A stretch of DNA of 64,000 bases from Comamonadaceae bacterium OTU4NAUVB1. GTDB taxonomy: Bacteria; Pseudomonadota; Gammaproteobacteria; Burkholderiales; Burkholderiaceae_C. Of this stretch, positions 36,987 through 45,141 are shown one piece after another; position 1 is the stretch's first letter, and every line of letters starts with the position of its first letter. Where the stretch lies: contig CP099605.1 of assembly GCA_024372625.1 (NCBI GenBank), positions 2,480,001 through 2,544,000 of the forward strand, read 5' to 3'. Below the pieces are notes generated by a model, which saw nothing but the letters and a program-made list of their open reading frames with translations, was not told where the DNA came from and ran no database searches. Both the position numbers and the translations under genes were made by a program.

Positions 36987-37466
36987 ATGAAGGGCGACCT
37001 CCAAGTCATCGAACATCTGCAAGCCCAGCTCAAGAACGAGCTGACCGCCATCAACCAGTATTTCCTGCACTACCGGATGCTCAAGCACTGGGGCTTCGAC
37101 AAGCTGGCGAAGAAGGAATATGCCGAATCCATCGGAGAAATGAAACATGCCGACTGGCTGATGGACCGCATCTTCATGCTGGACGGCCTGCCGAACCTGC
37201 AGGATCTGGGCAAGCTGAACGTTGGCGAGGACGTTCCCGAGATCCTGTCCTGCGACCTCGGGCTGGAATATGGTGCCCAGGCGACGATCAAGGCCGGGAT
37301 GGCGCATTGCGAGACCGTGCGCGATTACGTCTCGCGCGACCTGCTCCAGAAGATCCTGGACGACACCGAGGAGCACATCGACTTCCTGGAGACGCAGATC
37401 GACCTGCTTGGCAAGGTCGGCCTGCAGAACTACTTGCAGTCGCAGATGGGCGAAATAGAGGCTTGA
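36987..37466 (+). CDS. bfr: Bacterioferritin
   Basis: 159 residues, the normal four-helix bacterioferritin length. The haem-ligating Met52 is present in EMKHADWLM. Ferroxidase ligands Glu18 (KNELT), Glu51, His54, Glu94 and His130 are in place, but the position of E. coli Glu127 is Thr127 in DDTEEH. It stores iron as a ferric mineral in a 24-mer and limits Fenton chemistry. The neighbouring bfd gene encodes the ferredoxin that reduces stored iron for release; a terminator separates them, so they are controlled independently. Confidence 0.95.
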   Translation: MKGDLQVIEHLQAQLKNELTAINQYFLHYRMLKHWGFDKLAKKEYAESIGEMKHADWLMDRIFMLDGLPNLQDLGKLNVGEDVPEILSCDLGLEYGAQATIKAGMAHCETVRDYVSRDLLQKILDDTEEHIDFLETQIDLLGKVGLQNYLQSQMGEIEA

Positions 37467-37543
37467 TCCGATCGCCGCGGATTCATGCCGCAGGCGGGGT
37501 CATCCGGATCGGCGAAGGATCGCGCTCAGGCGATCCATGAATG

Positions 37544-37568
37544 GCGGGGTGACGACCCCGCTTTTTTT
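37544..37568 (+). terminator. Intrinsic terminator after bfr
   Basis: GCGGGGT-GACG-ACCCCGC is a perfect seven-pair stem followed by seven T residues. Confidence 0.92.
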
Positions 37569-37623
37569 CGTCCGGAAACGCATGGAAGCTGGCGTCAATG
37601 AACGACCCGGAGACCGATAGGTA

Positions 37624-37653
37624 TTGCAAATGCGAAGAATTCGTATTTATAAT
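37624..37653 (+). promoter_or_regulatory. bfd promoter with overlapping palindrome
   Basis: TTGCAA (37624-37629), an 18-base spacer and a perfect TATAAT (37648-37653) precede the bfd ATG by 37 bases. The spacer is an inverted repeat, AAATgCGAA-gaa-TTCGtATTT (37628-37648), with one mismatch. Such placement suggests a repressor site, plausibly iron-responsive as bfd is iron-starvation induced in other bacteria; it does not match the Fur consensus well. Confidence 0.6.
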
Positions 37654-37690
37654 CACGCTTTGCCCATCAGCCAGCCAAAGCCTTCACGTC

Positions 37691-37963
37691 ATGATCGTCT
37701 GCGTTTGCCGCCGAGTGTCCGACCGAGAAATCGCCCGTCATGCGCGCGCCGGAATGACCTTCGATGAAGTCCAGTTCGAACTGGGCGTCGCAACGCAGTG
37801 CGGGCGCTGCGAGAGCTGCGCGCGCGACGTCGTCGCACAGTGCAGCGCGTCCCACCCCGTTGCAGCCATCCATCGCGACGATGGCGCAAGGACCATCCAG
37901 CTCGCCAAATCCATCCAGGAAAGCAGCGCATGGAATTCTTCTGGGCGCTCGCTGGCAGTCTGA
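37691..37963 (+). CDS. bfd: Bacterioferritin-associated ferredoxin Bfd
   Basis: 90 residues. Cysteines for the 2Fe-2S cluster are at 4, 6, 37 and 40 (MIVCVC and TQCGRC), the Bfd pattern, with an extra Cys at 43. The body [18 protein letters not shown] matches the BFD-like domain. It reduces the bacterioferritin core to release ferrous iron. The C-terminal 25-30 residues are beyond the domain and overlap a possible small membrane-protein ORF in another frame. tonB-exbBD follows. Confidence 0.9.
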   Translation: MIVCVCRRVSDREIARHARAGMTFDEVQFELGVATQCGRCESCARDVVAQCSASHPVAAIHRDDGARTIQLAKSIQESSAWNSSGRSLAV

Positions 37964-38004
37964 TGCTCGTCGCCGGCTCGGTGTGCTGGATCTTTAGAAG
38001 GTAG
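37930..38004 (+). CDS. Possible 24-residue single-span membrane protein overlapping the end of bfd
   Basis: ATG 37930 opens [19 protein letters not shown] plus a short WIFRR end. It is a near-ideal transmembrane helix ending in two arginines, and CAGGAAAG lies eight bases upstream as a ribosome-binding site. It overlaps the bfd 3' end in another frame and stops 64 bp before tonB. I do not recognise a family. A chance ORF is possible because the overlapping bfd frame constrains part of it. Confidence 0.3.
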   Translation: MEFFWALAGSLMLVAGSVCWIFRR

Positions 38005-38067
38005 TTCGCGGTCCGTGCTGCCAAGTGGTACGTGTCCCCACGTACCCCGTCCTCTCAATGGTGATCT

Positions 38068-38769
38068 GTGTCCGACCGTTTCTCTCGTCCTCCTTCCACC
38101 ACGTTCGGCCTGTCGCGCACGGTGGTCATCACCGGCAGCGTCATCCTCTTCCACGCGGCCGCGCTCTGGGCGTTGCAGAGCGGGCTGATTCGCAAGGCGG
38201 CCGAGGTGGTGATCCCGGTGGTCCTGCTGAGCGAATTCATCGAGCCTCCCAAGCCCAAGGCGCCTCCTCCACCGCCACCCCCGCCGCCGCCGGCAGCACC
38301 CCGACCCCAGATCACCAAGGCACCACCACCGCCACGTCCGGTGGCCGTGCGCACGCCGGCTCCCGCGCCCGCAGCCCCGGTGGGTGTCATCGAACCCCAG
38401 CCGCCTGCGCCACCCCTGGCGCCGCCCGCCCCGCCGGCACCTCCCGAACCTCCAGCACCCCCGCCGGCCCCACCCGCTCCACCGGCGGTGACCTTGCCAT
38501 CGTCGAATGCCGAGTACCTGAACAACCCCAAGCCCGTCTACCCAGCCATGAGCAAGCGGCTCGGCGAACAGGGCAAGACCATCGTGCGCGTACTGATCGG
38601 CGTGGATGGCCTGCCGCGCAGCGCCACCATCCGGCAATCGAGCGGCTATGAGCGGCTCGACGAAGCCGCCCGGACGGCGGTGATGGGCTGGCGGTACGTG
38701 CCGGGCAAACGCAACGGCGTCGTCGAACCCATGGAGTTCAACGTGCCGGTGAACTGGGTTCTCAACTGA
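38068..38769 (+). CDS. tonB: TonB energy-transducing protein
   Basis: 233 residues starting with GTG at 38068 (no ATG is available in frame). An N-terminal signal-anchor helix lies at about 16-38. A long periplasmic Pro/Ala-rich spacer (about 58-145) includes ten consecutive prolines. The globular TonB C-terminal domain (about 147-233) has NPKPVYPAMSKRLGEQGKTIVRVLI and a GY..LDEAA..AV..WRY core. It couples the inner-membrane proton gradient through ExbB/ExbD to outer-membrane siderophore or haem receptors. exbB follows after 23 bp and exbD after that. Confidence 0.93.
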   Translation: MSDRFSRPPSTTFGLSRTVVITGSVILFHAAALWALQSGLIRKAAEVVIPVVLLSEFIEPPKPKAPPPPPPPPPPAAPRPQITKAPPPPRPVAVRTPAPAPAAPVGVIEPQPPAPPLAPPAPPAPPEPPAPPPAPPAPPAVTLPSSNAEYLNNPKPVYPAMSKRLGEQGKTIVRVLIGVDGLPRSATIRQSSGYERLDEAARTAVMGWRYVPGKRNGVVEPMEFNVPVNWVLN

Positions 38770-38792
38770 TTTTTCTCTGGAGCTTTTTTCGT

Positions 38793-39503
38793 ATGGATTC
38801 CCACTTTGGCCTGATGAACGTATGGAGTCAGGGCGACTTCGTCACCAAATTCGTCGCCGTGCTGCTGATCGGCATGTCGCTCGCGAGTTGGATCGTGATC
38901 ATCCTGAAGGCGCTCGATGTCATCAAGTACAAACGTCTCTCGAGGAACTCACAGGATTTCTGGCACAGCGAGGATTTCGCCACCGCCCTGAACAAGCTCG
39001 GCAACGACGAGAGCAATCCCTTTCGGAACCTGGCGCTCGAAGGCCGAGAGGCAGCGGCGCATCATCGCAACACCAAGGCCCACCTGCACGATTCGCTCGA
39101 CGTGAGCGACTGGATCACGCGCGCATTGCGCAACGGCATCGACGAATTCACCGCACGGCTGCAGTCGGGTCTGGCGATCCTGGCTTCGGTGGGTTCGACC
39201 GCCCCTTTCATCGGCCTCTTCGGCACGGTGTGGGGCATCTACCACGCCTTGATGAGCATCGGATCCGCAGGACAGGCCACGATCGACAAGGTCGCCGGCC
39301 CGATCGGCGAAGCGCTCATCATGACGGCGCTCGGGCTGGCCGTGGCGATCCCAGCGGTGCTCGGGTACAACGCGCTGGTGCGTGGCAACAAGTTCGTCCT
39401 GACCAAGCTCAACAGCTTCGCCCACGACCTGCACGCCTACTTCGTCACCGGGGCACGCGTGCAGTCCACCGATGCGACGATCGTTCCCTTGAAGAAAGGC
39501 TGA
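38793..39503 (+). CDS. exbB: Biopolymer transport protein ExbB (MotA/TolQ/ExbB family)
   Basis: 236 residues with three membrane helices: about 18-38, 125-150 and 168-190. The conserved blocks GLAILASVGSTAPFIGLFGTVWGIYHALMSIG (around helix 2) and GEALIMTALGLAVAIPAVLGYN (helix 3) define the family. ExbB forms the pentameric proton channel around ExbD and energises TonB. Stop and the exbD start are 4 bp apart, so the genes are cotranslated. Confidence 0.95.
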   Translation: MDSHFGLMNVWSQGDFVTKFVAVLLIGMSLASWIVIILKALDVIKYKRLSRNSQDFWHSEDFATALNKLGNDESNPFRNLALEGREAAAHHRNTKAHLHDSLDVSDWITRALRNGIDEFTARLQSGLAILASVGSTAPFIGLFGTVWGIYHALMSIGSAGQATIDKVAGPIGEALIMTALGLAVAIPAVLGYNALVRGNKFVLTKLNSFAHDLHAYFVTGARVQSTDATIVPLKKG

Positions 39504-39507
39504 CGCC

Positions 39508-39924
39508 ATGGCCTTCGGAACCCAAGACGAACCCGACGAGGTGATGAACGAGATCAACATGACGCCCCTGGTGGACGTCATGCTGGTCCTCTTGATCATC
39601 TTCATCATCACCGTGCCGGTGATGAAGCATGCGGTCAACATTGATCTGCCCCAGGCCACAAGCGAGCCCGAGCAGACCAAGCCACAGAACATCCTCTTCA
39701 CGGTGGCGGCCGACGGCAGCTACTACTGGAACGAGAACCGGATCGAGGACAGCGCGCTCAAGACCCTTCTGGCCGAACAGGCCGCCAAGGAACCCCAGCC
39801 GGAATTGCACATCCGGGGTGACAAGGCGGTTCGTTACGAACGCGTGGCCCAGGCGATGTCTGCCGCTCGCGAAGCCGGCGTGCGCAAGATCGGTTTCATC
39901 ACGGAACCCAATCCGTCGAACTGA
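39508..39924 (+). CDS. exbD: Biopolymer transport protein ExbD
   Basis: 138 residues. A short cytosolic N-terminus is followed by INMTPLVDVMLVLLIIFI, in which the Asp is the conserved protonatable residue of the single membrane helix. The periplasmic domain includes NILFTVAADGSYYWNENRI and LHIRGDKAVRYERVAQAM. It works with ExbB and TonB. It is the last gene of tonB-exbB-exbD, 111 bp before the Fur-controlled hemP. Confidence 0.95.
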   Translation: MAFGTQDEPDEVMNEINMTPLVDVMLVLLIIFIITVPVMKHAVNIDLPQATSEPEQTKPQNILFTVAADGSYYWNENRIEDSALKTLLAEQAAKEPQPELHIRGDKAVRYERVAQAMSAAREAGVRKIGFITEPNPSN

Positions 39925-39977
39925 AGCCCGGGAAACTGGATTTTTCACTCATACCAACGTACAAACGAAAAAACTCG

Positions 39978-40006
39978 TTGACTTCTCATTGAGAATAATT
40001 ATCATT
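39978..40006 (+). promoter_or_regulatory. hemP promoter overlapped by a Fur box
   Basis: TTGACT (39978-39983) forms the -35 and TATCAT or ATCATT near 40000-40006 the -10. Overlapping them, TGAGAATAATTATCA (39990-40004) matches the 7-1-7 Fur inverted repeat TGATAAT-N-ATTATCA at 13 of 14 paired positions. Fe-Fur binding here would block RNA polymerase, so hemP should be induced by iron limitation. Confidence 0.85.
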
Positions 40007-40035
40007 AAGATAACGATCCTCAAGGAGCCCGCAAA

Positions 40036-40254
40036 ATGCAAGCGAACTACGACGACACCTTCTCAGTGCTGAATCATCCATCCCTGGATCAGTCGGGCAG
40101 TGGCCGGGCAGCGGTTCCCACGGCAGTTGCCAAGGAGATCTCGATCGAGAGCACCGAACTGCTCCGTGGCAGCAAGACGCTCGAGATCCGCCACAACGGT
40201 TCGCTCTACCTCCTGCGAACCACCAAACTCGGCAAGCTGATCCTCACCAAGTAG
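40036..40254 (+). CDS. hemP: Hemin uptake protein HemP
   Basis: 72 residues. The C-terminal half has the HemP signature ISIESTELLRGSKTLEIRHNG followed by YLLRTTKLGKLILTK (residues about 35-72). HemP/HmuP proteins are small cytosolic activators or accessory factors for haem receptor genes. AAGGAG lies nine bases before the ATG. No haem receptor or haem ABC transporter follows here, so the targets are elsewhere. It sits beside tonB-exbBD, which would energise such a receptor. Confidence 0.92.
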   Translation: MQANYDDTFSVLNHPSLDQSGSGRAAVPTAVAKEISIESTELLRGSKTLEIRHNGSLYLLRTTKLGKLILTK

Positions 40255-40330
40255 CGCATCAGCCGCCCCTCGCGCAGGTTTCATCGTGGGGCGACTCCAG
40301 GAGAGCCATTCTCCGAAGGGTCGTTTTTTG

Positions 40331-40367
40331 CTAGCCAACGGTTTCGACCGACTAGCCAAGCTTTTTT
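40331..40367 (+). terminator. Structured element with T run after hemP
   Basis: CTAG...CGGT-TTCG-ACCG...CTAG can fold as a hairpin with a TTCG loop and an internal loop, framed by two direct copies of CTAGCCA, and runs into seven T residues. Less regular than the next hairpin. Confidence 0.5.
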
Positions 40368-40407
40368 TCCCCCGGTGCGATTTCTGCAGTTTTCGTCGAT
40401 CGATCGG

Positions 40408-40444
40408 AACGCCGGTTCGCGTCATGCGAGCCGGCGTTTTTCGT
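40408..40444 (+). terminator. Intrinsic terminator downstream of hemP
   Basis: AACGCCGG-TTCGC-GTCAT-GCGAG-CCGGCGTTTTT gives a stem of about twelve pairs with one mismatch and a T run. It ends before the convergent HbpS-like gene. Confidence 0.88.
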
Positions 40445-40458
40445 TGCGTCGCGACCGT

Positions 40459-40866
40459 TCAGAGCCCGAGTGCCGCCACGCCGGCCTTGGCGACCTGCGC
40501 GTCCTCGTTCGCCTTCACACCGCTGACGCCGACCGCGCCGATGACGTGACCGTCCTTGACGATCGGGACGCCGCCTTCGAGCAGCCCCTGGACGGTCGGT
40601 GCCGACAGGAAGGCAGTGCGTCCGGCATTGATCATGTCCTCGTAGCCCTTGCTCTCACGGCGGCCCAGCGCAGACGCATGCGCCTTGGCGGGCGCGATGT
40701 GGGCGGAAATCGCTGCGGCGCCATCGAGCCGCTGCAACCAGAGCAGGTTGCCCCCATCGTCGGCAATGGCGATCGTCACGGCCCAGTTGTTCTTGATGGC
40801 TTCGGCTTCGGCGGCGGCTGCGACGAGCTTGACGTCGGCGAGTTCGAGAAAGGATTTGGTTTGCAT
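40459..40866 (-). CDS. GlcG/HbpS (DUF336) family protein
   Basis: 135 residues, one GlcG/HbpS domain. Text: VAIAIADDGGNLLW-like strand (VTIAIADDGGNLLWLQRLDGA), KAHASALGRRESKGYEDM and GGVPIVKDGHVIGAVGVSG, the hallmark of the family. Members bind haem or cobalamin-type ligands or are accessory proteins of glycolate use; the role here is unknown. Its place next to hemP and tonB-exbBD makes haem binding attractive but not proven. No signal peptide is seen, so it is probably cytosolic. Confidence 0.85.
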   Translation of the reverse strand: MQTKSFLELADVKLVAAAAEAEAIKNNWAVTIAIADDGGNLLWLQRLDGAAAISAHIAPAKAHASALGRRESKGYEDMINAGRTAFLSAPTVQGLLEGGVPIVKDGHVIGAVGVSGVKANEDAQVAKAGVAALGL

Positions 40867-41026
40867 GGTACGGACCGTCGGGTAGTTGGAAAGACGGGCG
40901 AGCATACTTCGAGCACTGTCGAGCTTCAGGCCGGCACATGCCGCCACGACGATCGACACGGTCGCGGCGACAGGTTCTAAAATGTCTTTTCTGGCCACAG
41001 TGGCTGCAATTCCCAGGAGTCTTGTC

Positions 41027-41728
41027 ATGAACGATCGCGTCACCACGACGAACATCGCTGCCGATCATGGGCAGACGCTTGCGCCGACCGACCGCCAACG
41101 GGTCCTGCGCAATACCTATTGGCTGTTGGCGCTGAGCATGTTGCCGACGGTGCTGGGCGCCTGGGTCGGCGTCGAAACCGGCATCACCCGTTCATTGACC
41201 GGTGGCTTGGGTCTCGTCGTGTTCATGGTGGGTGCGTTCGGATTCATGTTCGCCATCGAGAAGACCAAGAATTCCGGCCTGGGTGTGCCGGTCTTGCTGG
41301 CCTTCACGTTCTTCATGGGACTGATGCTGTCACGTCTGATCGCCATGGTGCTGGGTTTCAGGAACGGTTCCGAACTGATCATGACGGCTTTTGGCGGCAC
41401 GGCCGGGGTCTTCTTCGTGATGGCCTCGCTGGCAAGCGTCATCAAGCGCGACCTTTCGGGCTTGGGAAAGTGGCTGTTCGTCGGCGCCCTGGTGTTGATG
41501 GCAAGTGCGGTCATCAACGTCTTCGTGGGCTCCACGGCTGGCGTGATGATGATCTCGGTGCTGGCGATCGGCATCTTCTCGGCCTTCATGCTCTACGACC
41601 TGAAGCGCATTCTGGACGGCGGAGAAACCAACTACATCAGCGCCACGCTGGCGCTCTACCTCGACCTGTTCAATGTTTTCCAGAGCCTGCTGGCGCTGTT
41701 GGGCATCATGGGCGGAGAGCGCGACTGA
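41027..41728 (+). CDS. Bax inhibitor-1 / YccA family membrane protein
   Basis: 233 residues with seven hydrophobic helices. The BI-1 signature lies near the C-terminus in SAFMLYDLKRILDGGETNYISATLALYLDLFNVFQSLL, where paired acidic residues form the pH/Ca2+-sensing latch in studied members. YccA-type proteins interact with the FtsH protease or act as leak channels. AGGAG lies eight bases before ATG 41027. A terminator follows. It is monocistronic and convergent with rlmD. Confidence 0.9.
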   Translation: MNDRVTTTNIAADHGQTLAPTDRQRVLRNTYWLLALSMLPTVLGAWVGVETGITRSLTGGLGLVVFMVGAFGFMFAIEKTKNSGLGVPVLLAFTFFMGLMLSRLIAMVLGFRNGSELIMTAFGGTAGVFFVMASLASVIKRDLSGLGKWLFVGALVLMASAVINVFVGSTAGVMMISVLAIGIFSAFMLYDLKRILDGGETNYISATLALYLDLFNVFQSLLALLGIMGGERD

Positions 41729-41759
41729 GCTCGTCATCCGTCCCGAAGGGCCGGAAAGA

Positions 41760-41787
41760 GCAAAGAGGCCCTGCGGGGCCTTTTTGC
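41760..41787. terminator. Terminator between the BI-1 gene and rlmD
   Basis: AGGCCC-TGCG-GGGCCT with flanking GCAAA and TTTTGC forms a long hairpin; the plus strand ends in TTTTT. It can serve the plus-strand gene and, more weakly, the convergent rlmD. Confidence 0.85.
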
Positions 41788-41863
41788 TTGGTGAGCACGG
41801 TTGCCATCTGCTCGCGCCACGGAGATCGTCCGGCCTGTCATGTCCTCGGAGACGCGGCTTCTC

Positions 41864-43369
41864 TCAGGGGAGGTCGAAAACAGCGATCGATTCGACGTGC
41901 GATGTGTGCGGAAACATGTTCACCACCCCGGCGAGTGTGCACACATAGCCGGCCTGATTGACCAGCAGGCCGGCATCACGGGCGAGCGTCGACGGATTGC
42001 AACTAACATAGACGATTCGCCGTGGCGGCGACCAACCCGCCCCGACCGCATCGTGCGGCATGCCGTCGTCCCCTTCCTCAACCCGCCGTTGCTGAAGGTC
42101 GACCAATGCCTTGACCAGAGCGAACGCGCCTTCGCGGGGTGGATCGACGAGCCATTTGTCGGCCGTGCCGTCGGCCACGAGCATGTCGGGTGTCATGTCG
42201 AACAGGTTTCGCGTCACGAAAGACGTCGGCGACAGTGGGCCCCGTCCCGAACGGCCCAAAAGACCTGCCGGCCGATTGCGTTCGTAGTTCGCGGTGGCGC
42301 GCGCAACCAGCGTGTCGCTGCCTTCGATGCCCAGCACCTCGCGCGCGCGCGTGGCCAGAGGCAGGGTGAAATTCCCCAGGCCGCAGAACCAGTCGATGAC
42401 ACGCTCGTGCGACCGCACCTCCAGCAGGCGCAGCGCGCGTGCGACAAGCACCCGGTTGATGTGGGGATTGACCTGTGTGAAGTCGGTCGGCCTGAATGGC
42501 ATGTTGATGCCGAATTCAGGCAACTCGTAGGCCAGTGGCATGTGGTCTTCGTCGAGCAGCCTGACGGTATCCGGTCCCTTGGCTTGAAGCCACCACTGCA
42601 CGCCTTCGTGCTGGGCGGCAAAGTCGCGCAGGCGCTGGATGTCGCTGCCCGACAATGGCACGAGATGACGCAGCACCAGCGCGATGACGCCCAATTTCGC
42701 CGACGCGGTCGCGCTGCCATCGGCGGCGGACGGCGCATCCCCGCAGGCCAGTTCGATCTGCGGACAGCTGTCGCGGGCTTCCAGCGCACCAATCAATTCG
42801 CGAAGGGGCATGAGCATCGCGCTGACGGCCTGCGGAAGCACCGGGCAGACCTGCATGTCGGCGAGGTAGCGGCTCTTGCGCTCGTGAAAGCCGATCAGCA
42901 CCGTGTTCTTCTTGGCCACGTAGCGCACGGAAAGGCGAGCGCGATAGCGGTAGTGCCAAGCCGGCCCTTCGAGCGGTCGAAGCAGCGTTTCGGCACGTAC
43001 CTTTCCCAGGTGCCACAGGTTGTCCTCGAGCACGCGCTGCTTGATGGCCACTTGGGCGGTCGCGTCAAGATGCTGCATCTTGCAGCCACCGCAGGCACCC
43101 GGATGCAGCCCGAAATGGGGACATCCGGGCCGTACCCGCTGCGATGACTCGCGTCGGATGGACCGGACGGTGCCCTGCTCCCAGTTGTTCTTGCCACGCA
43201 GGACGTCCACCTGGACCTCCTCGAATGGCAGCGCGCCTTCGACGAAGACCACCATGCCATCGGGCTTGCGCGCCACGCCCTGTGCCTCGAGATCGAGCGA
43301 TCCGACTTCGAGCCATTCGTCGAAGGCCGCGGGAGCCGCGTTTTTTCTGCTTCTCTTGGAATCCGTCAT
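41864..43369 (-). CDS. rlmD: 23S rRNA (uracil-1939-C5)-methyltransferase RlmD
   Basis: 501 residues, somewhat longer than E. coli RlmD. An N-terminal TRAM domain (about 17-78) is followed by the iron-sulfur cysteines in [19 protein letters not shown] and MQVCPVL. The SAM-dependent methyltransferase domain has [14 protein letters not shown] and the catalytic Cys in [13 protein letters not shown] (about 457). It makes m5U1939 in 23S rRNA. It lies directly downstream of nlpD on the same strand, in the place where rpoS often lies in related bacteria. Confidence 0.95.
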   Translation of the reverse strand: MTDSKRSRKNAAPAAFDEWLEVGSLDLEAQGVARKPDGMVVFVEGALPFEEVQVDVLRGKNNWEQGTVRSIRRESSQRVRPGCPHFGLHPGACGGCKMQHLDATAQVAIKQRVLEDNLWHLGKVRAETLLRPLEGPAWHYRYRARLSVRYVAKKNTVLIGFHERKSRYLADMQVCPVLPQAVSAMLMPLRELIGALEARDSCPQIELACGDAPSAADGSATASAKLGVIALVLRHLVPLSGSDIQRLRDFAAQHEGVQWWLQAKGPDTVRLLDEDHMPLAYELPEFGINMPFRPTDFTQVNPHINRVLVARALRLLEVRSHERVIDWFCGLGNFTLPLATRAREVLGIEGSDTLVARATANYERNRPAGLLGRSGRGPLSPTSFVTRNLFDMTPDMLVADGTADKWLVDPPREGAFALVKALVDLQQRRVEEGDDGMPHDAVGAGWSPPRRIVYVSCNPSTLARDAGLLVNQAGYVCTLAGVVNMFPHTSHVESIAVFDLP

Positions 43370-43436
43370 GACCGATGTGTTTCTGGGCCGGCGTGGTGGC
43401 CGGCCTCGGGAGCGGCCGCCGTGGGGCCCGCCGGGT

Positions 43437-44351
43437 TCAGCGCGACGGCAGGTACCGCGCGGGATCGACGGGCTTGCCCTGCCGACGGATCTCGAAGTGC
43501 AGCTTCACCCGATCGGCATCGCTGTTGCCCATCTCGGCGATCTTCTGGCCCTTCTGCACCGACTGGTCTTCCTTGACCAACAGCGTCTGGTTGTGCGCAT
43601 AGGCCGTGAGGTAGGTGTTGTTGTGCTTGAGGATGATGAGATTGCCGTAGCCACGCAGGCCGGCACCGGCATACACCACGCGGCCATCGGCCGCGGCGAT
43701 CACCGCGTCGCCAGCCTTGCCACCGATGTCCAGGCCCTTGTTCTTCGCCTCGCTGAAACCGGCGAGCAGAGTGCCCTGGGCAGGCCAGATCCAGCCGACG
43801 TCCTCGTCACCGGTCGATGGCGTCGATGGCTTGGCAACGGCAGCTGGCGCCGCAGCGGACGCGGCCGCGCCCGTCGGGCCGGCCGCGATGGCGGGCTGCG
43901 GCGCCACCGGACGCGTGACGACACCGGTGGCCGGGTCGATGCTGCCGCCCGCCGTCGTCGGTGCGCCACCGACCGGATTGGTCCCTGGCGGGATCACCCG
44001 CAACACCTGACCGACTTCGATGATGTCGGGTCGCTCGAGGTTGTTCCAGCGCACGAGGTTCTGCCAGGTCTGGCCGGTTTCGACACCGATGCGGCGGATC
44101 GTGTCGCCCGGACGGACCGTGTAGTAGCCGGGCTTGCCATAGTTCTCGATCCCAGGCAGCGGCTTGCCATAGGGATCGGTGGTCAGCATGGGGCCACCGG
44201 ACGACCCTGCGGACGCACCCGGAGCGCCGACCATCGTGCCGCGATCCTCGACCGGCGCGGCGGGTCTGCTGGGTGCGGCGCATCCCGCCACCACGAGCGT
44301 CGCCGCCAGCGTCATGCCGACGAGCCAGCTCCCGTTGCCAAAACCGTGCAT
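43437..44351 (-). CDS. nlpD: NlpD-type lipoprotein with LysM and degenerate LytM (M23) domains
   Basis: 304 residues. A lipoprotein signal has the lipobox LVVAGC with Cys24. A LysM domain (76-120, [14 protein letters not shown]...NNL) binds peptidoglycan. The C-terminal LytM domain (about 195-300) has NKGLDIGG where active enzymes have H-x-G-x-D, so the first zinc His is Asn, as in E. coli NlpD. It is therefore probably an amidase activator for cell separation, not a hydrolase. ATG 44351 is preferred because AAGGA lies nine bases upstream; ATG 44360 abuts the same site. Confidence 0.92.
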   Translation of the reverse strand: MHGFGNGSWLVGMTLAATLVVAGCAAPSRPAAPVEDRGTMVGAPGASAGSSGGPMLTTDPYGKPLPGIENYGKPGYYTVRPGDTIRRIGVETGQTWQNLVRWNNLERPDIIEVGQVLRVIPPGTNPVGGAPTTAGGSIDPATGVVTRPVAPQPAIAAGPTGAAASAAAPAAVAKPSTPSTGDEDVGWIWPAQGTLLAGFSEAKNKGLDIGGKAGDAVIAAADGRVVYAGAGLRGYGNLIILKHNNTYLTAYAHNQTLLVKEDQSVQKGQKIAEMGNSDADRVKLHFEIRRQGKPVDPARYLPSR

Positions 44352-44364
44352 GTGTTCCATTCCT

Positions 44365-45141
44365 TCAAGCAATCCCCGATTTTAGGGGGACGAAGTGGAC
44401 GGCCTCCAAGGCCTGACGCCGCACGCCCAGATGGGTCCGATCGATCACCACCAGGACCTGCTGCCCGCTGGCCGATCGGGTGGGCGCCACGATACGGCCG
44501 CCGGGCGCCAGCTGATCGATCCATGCCTCGGGAACAGCGTCTCCACTGGCGGCCGCGATGATGCCGGCATAGGGAGCGCCCCTGGCATAGCCGAGCATGC
44601 CGTCCCCCAGCAGCAGGTGCACCGTGGCGAGGCGGAACGGGCGCAAGTTGGTGCGAGCGCGTTCGTGCATGCCGCGCACGCGTTCGATGCTGTAGACCTC
44701 GCTCGCGATGTGACTCAGGAGCGTCGCTTGGTAGCCGCAGCCGGTGCCGATCTCGAGGATGCGGCCGAGACGGCCATCCGGCTTGTTGGCCAGCGCGGGC
44801 GCGCCGAGCAGCAACTCGACCATGCGCCCCACGACATTGGGTTTGGAGATCGTCTGTCCGAAACCGATCGGCAGGCTCGTGTCCTCGTAGGACTGGCTGG
44901 ACAAGGCGCTGTCGACGAACCGGTGCCTTTCCACGGCGGCCATCGCGCGCAGCACCCGATCGTCCGACACCCCCTGGGCTGCCAGGCGCTGCACCATGCG
45001 CGAACGCATGGCATCGGATGACATCGTGGATGCGGGCATGACGCCGGGAAGTCCGATCGCCGCGGCGTTCCGCGCACCCATCCCGGGACCCAAGGACGGC
45101 GGCGACGCCAACCGGACCGGAAAACCCGGACGTCGGGTCAT
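44365..45141 (-). CDS. pcm: Protein-L-isoaspartate O-methyltransferase
   Basis: 258 residues. The SAM-binding motif is ILEIGTGCGYQATLL, with VYSIERV and the PIMT blocks DTSLPIGFGQTISKPNVV and APYAGIIAAASGDAVPEAW. It methylates L-isoaspartyl residues so damaged proteins can be repaired. The N-terminus is about 45 residues longer than E. coli Pcm and low in complexity; an internal Met near residue 41 could be the true start, but ATG 45141 overlaps the surE stop (ATGA), favouring coupled translation. surE-pcm-nlpD is a classic order. Confidence 0.93.
   Translation of the reverse strand: MTRRPGFPVRLASPPSLGPGMGARNAAAIGLPGVMPASTMSSDAMRSRMVQRLAAQGVSDDRVLRAMAAVERHRFVDSALSSQSYEDTSLPIGFGQTISKPNVVGRMVELLLGAPALANKPDGRLGRILEIGTGCGYQATLLSHIASEVYSIERVRGMHERARTNLRPFRLATVHLLLGDGMLGYARGAPYAGIIAAASGDAVPEAWIDQLAPGGRIVAPTRSASGQQVLVVIDRTHLGVRRQALEAVHFVPLKSGIA

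Noticed and set aside
38242..38490. CCX-rich repeat tract as a possible minisatellite
   Set aside because: It encodes the Pro/Ala-rich periplasmic spacer of TonB, which explains the low complexity.
40886..41026. Longer N-terminus for the BI-1 protein (start at 40886)
   Set aside because: The extra residues overlap the divergent HbpS-like promoter region and lack a ribosome site. ATG 41027 has AGGAG at eight bases.
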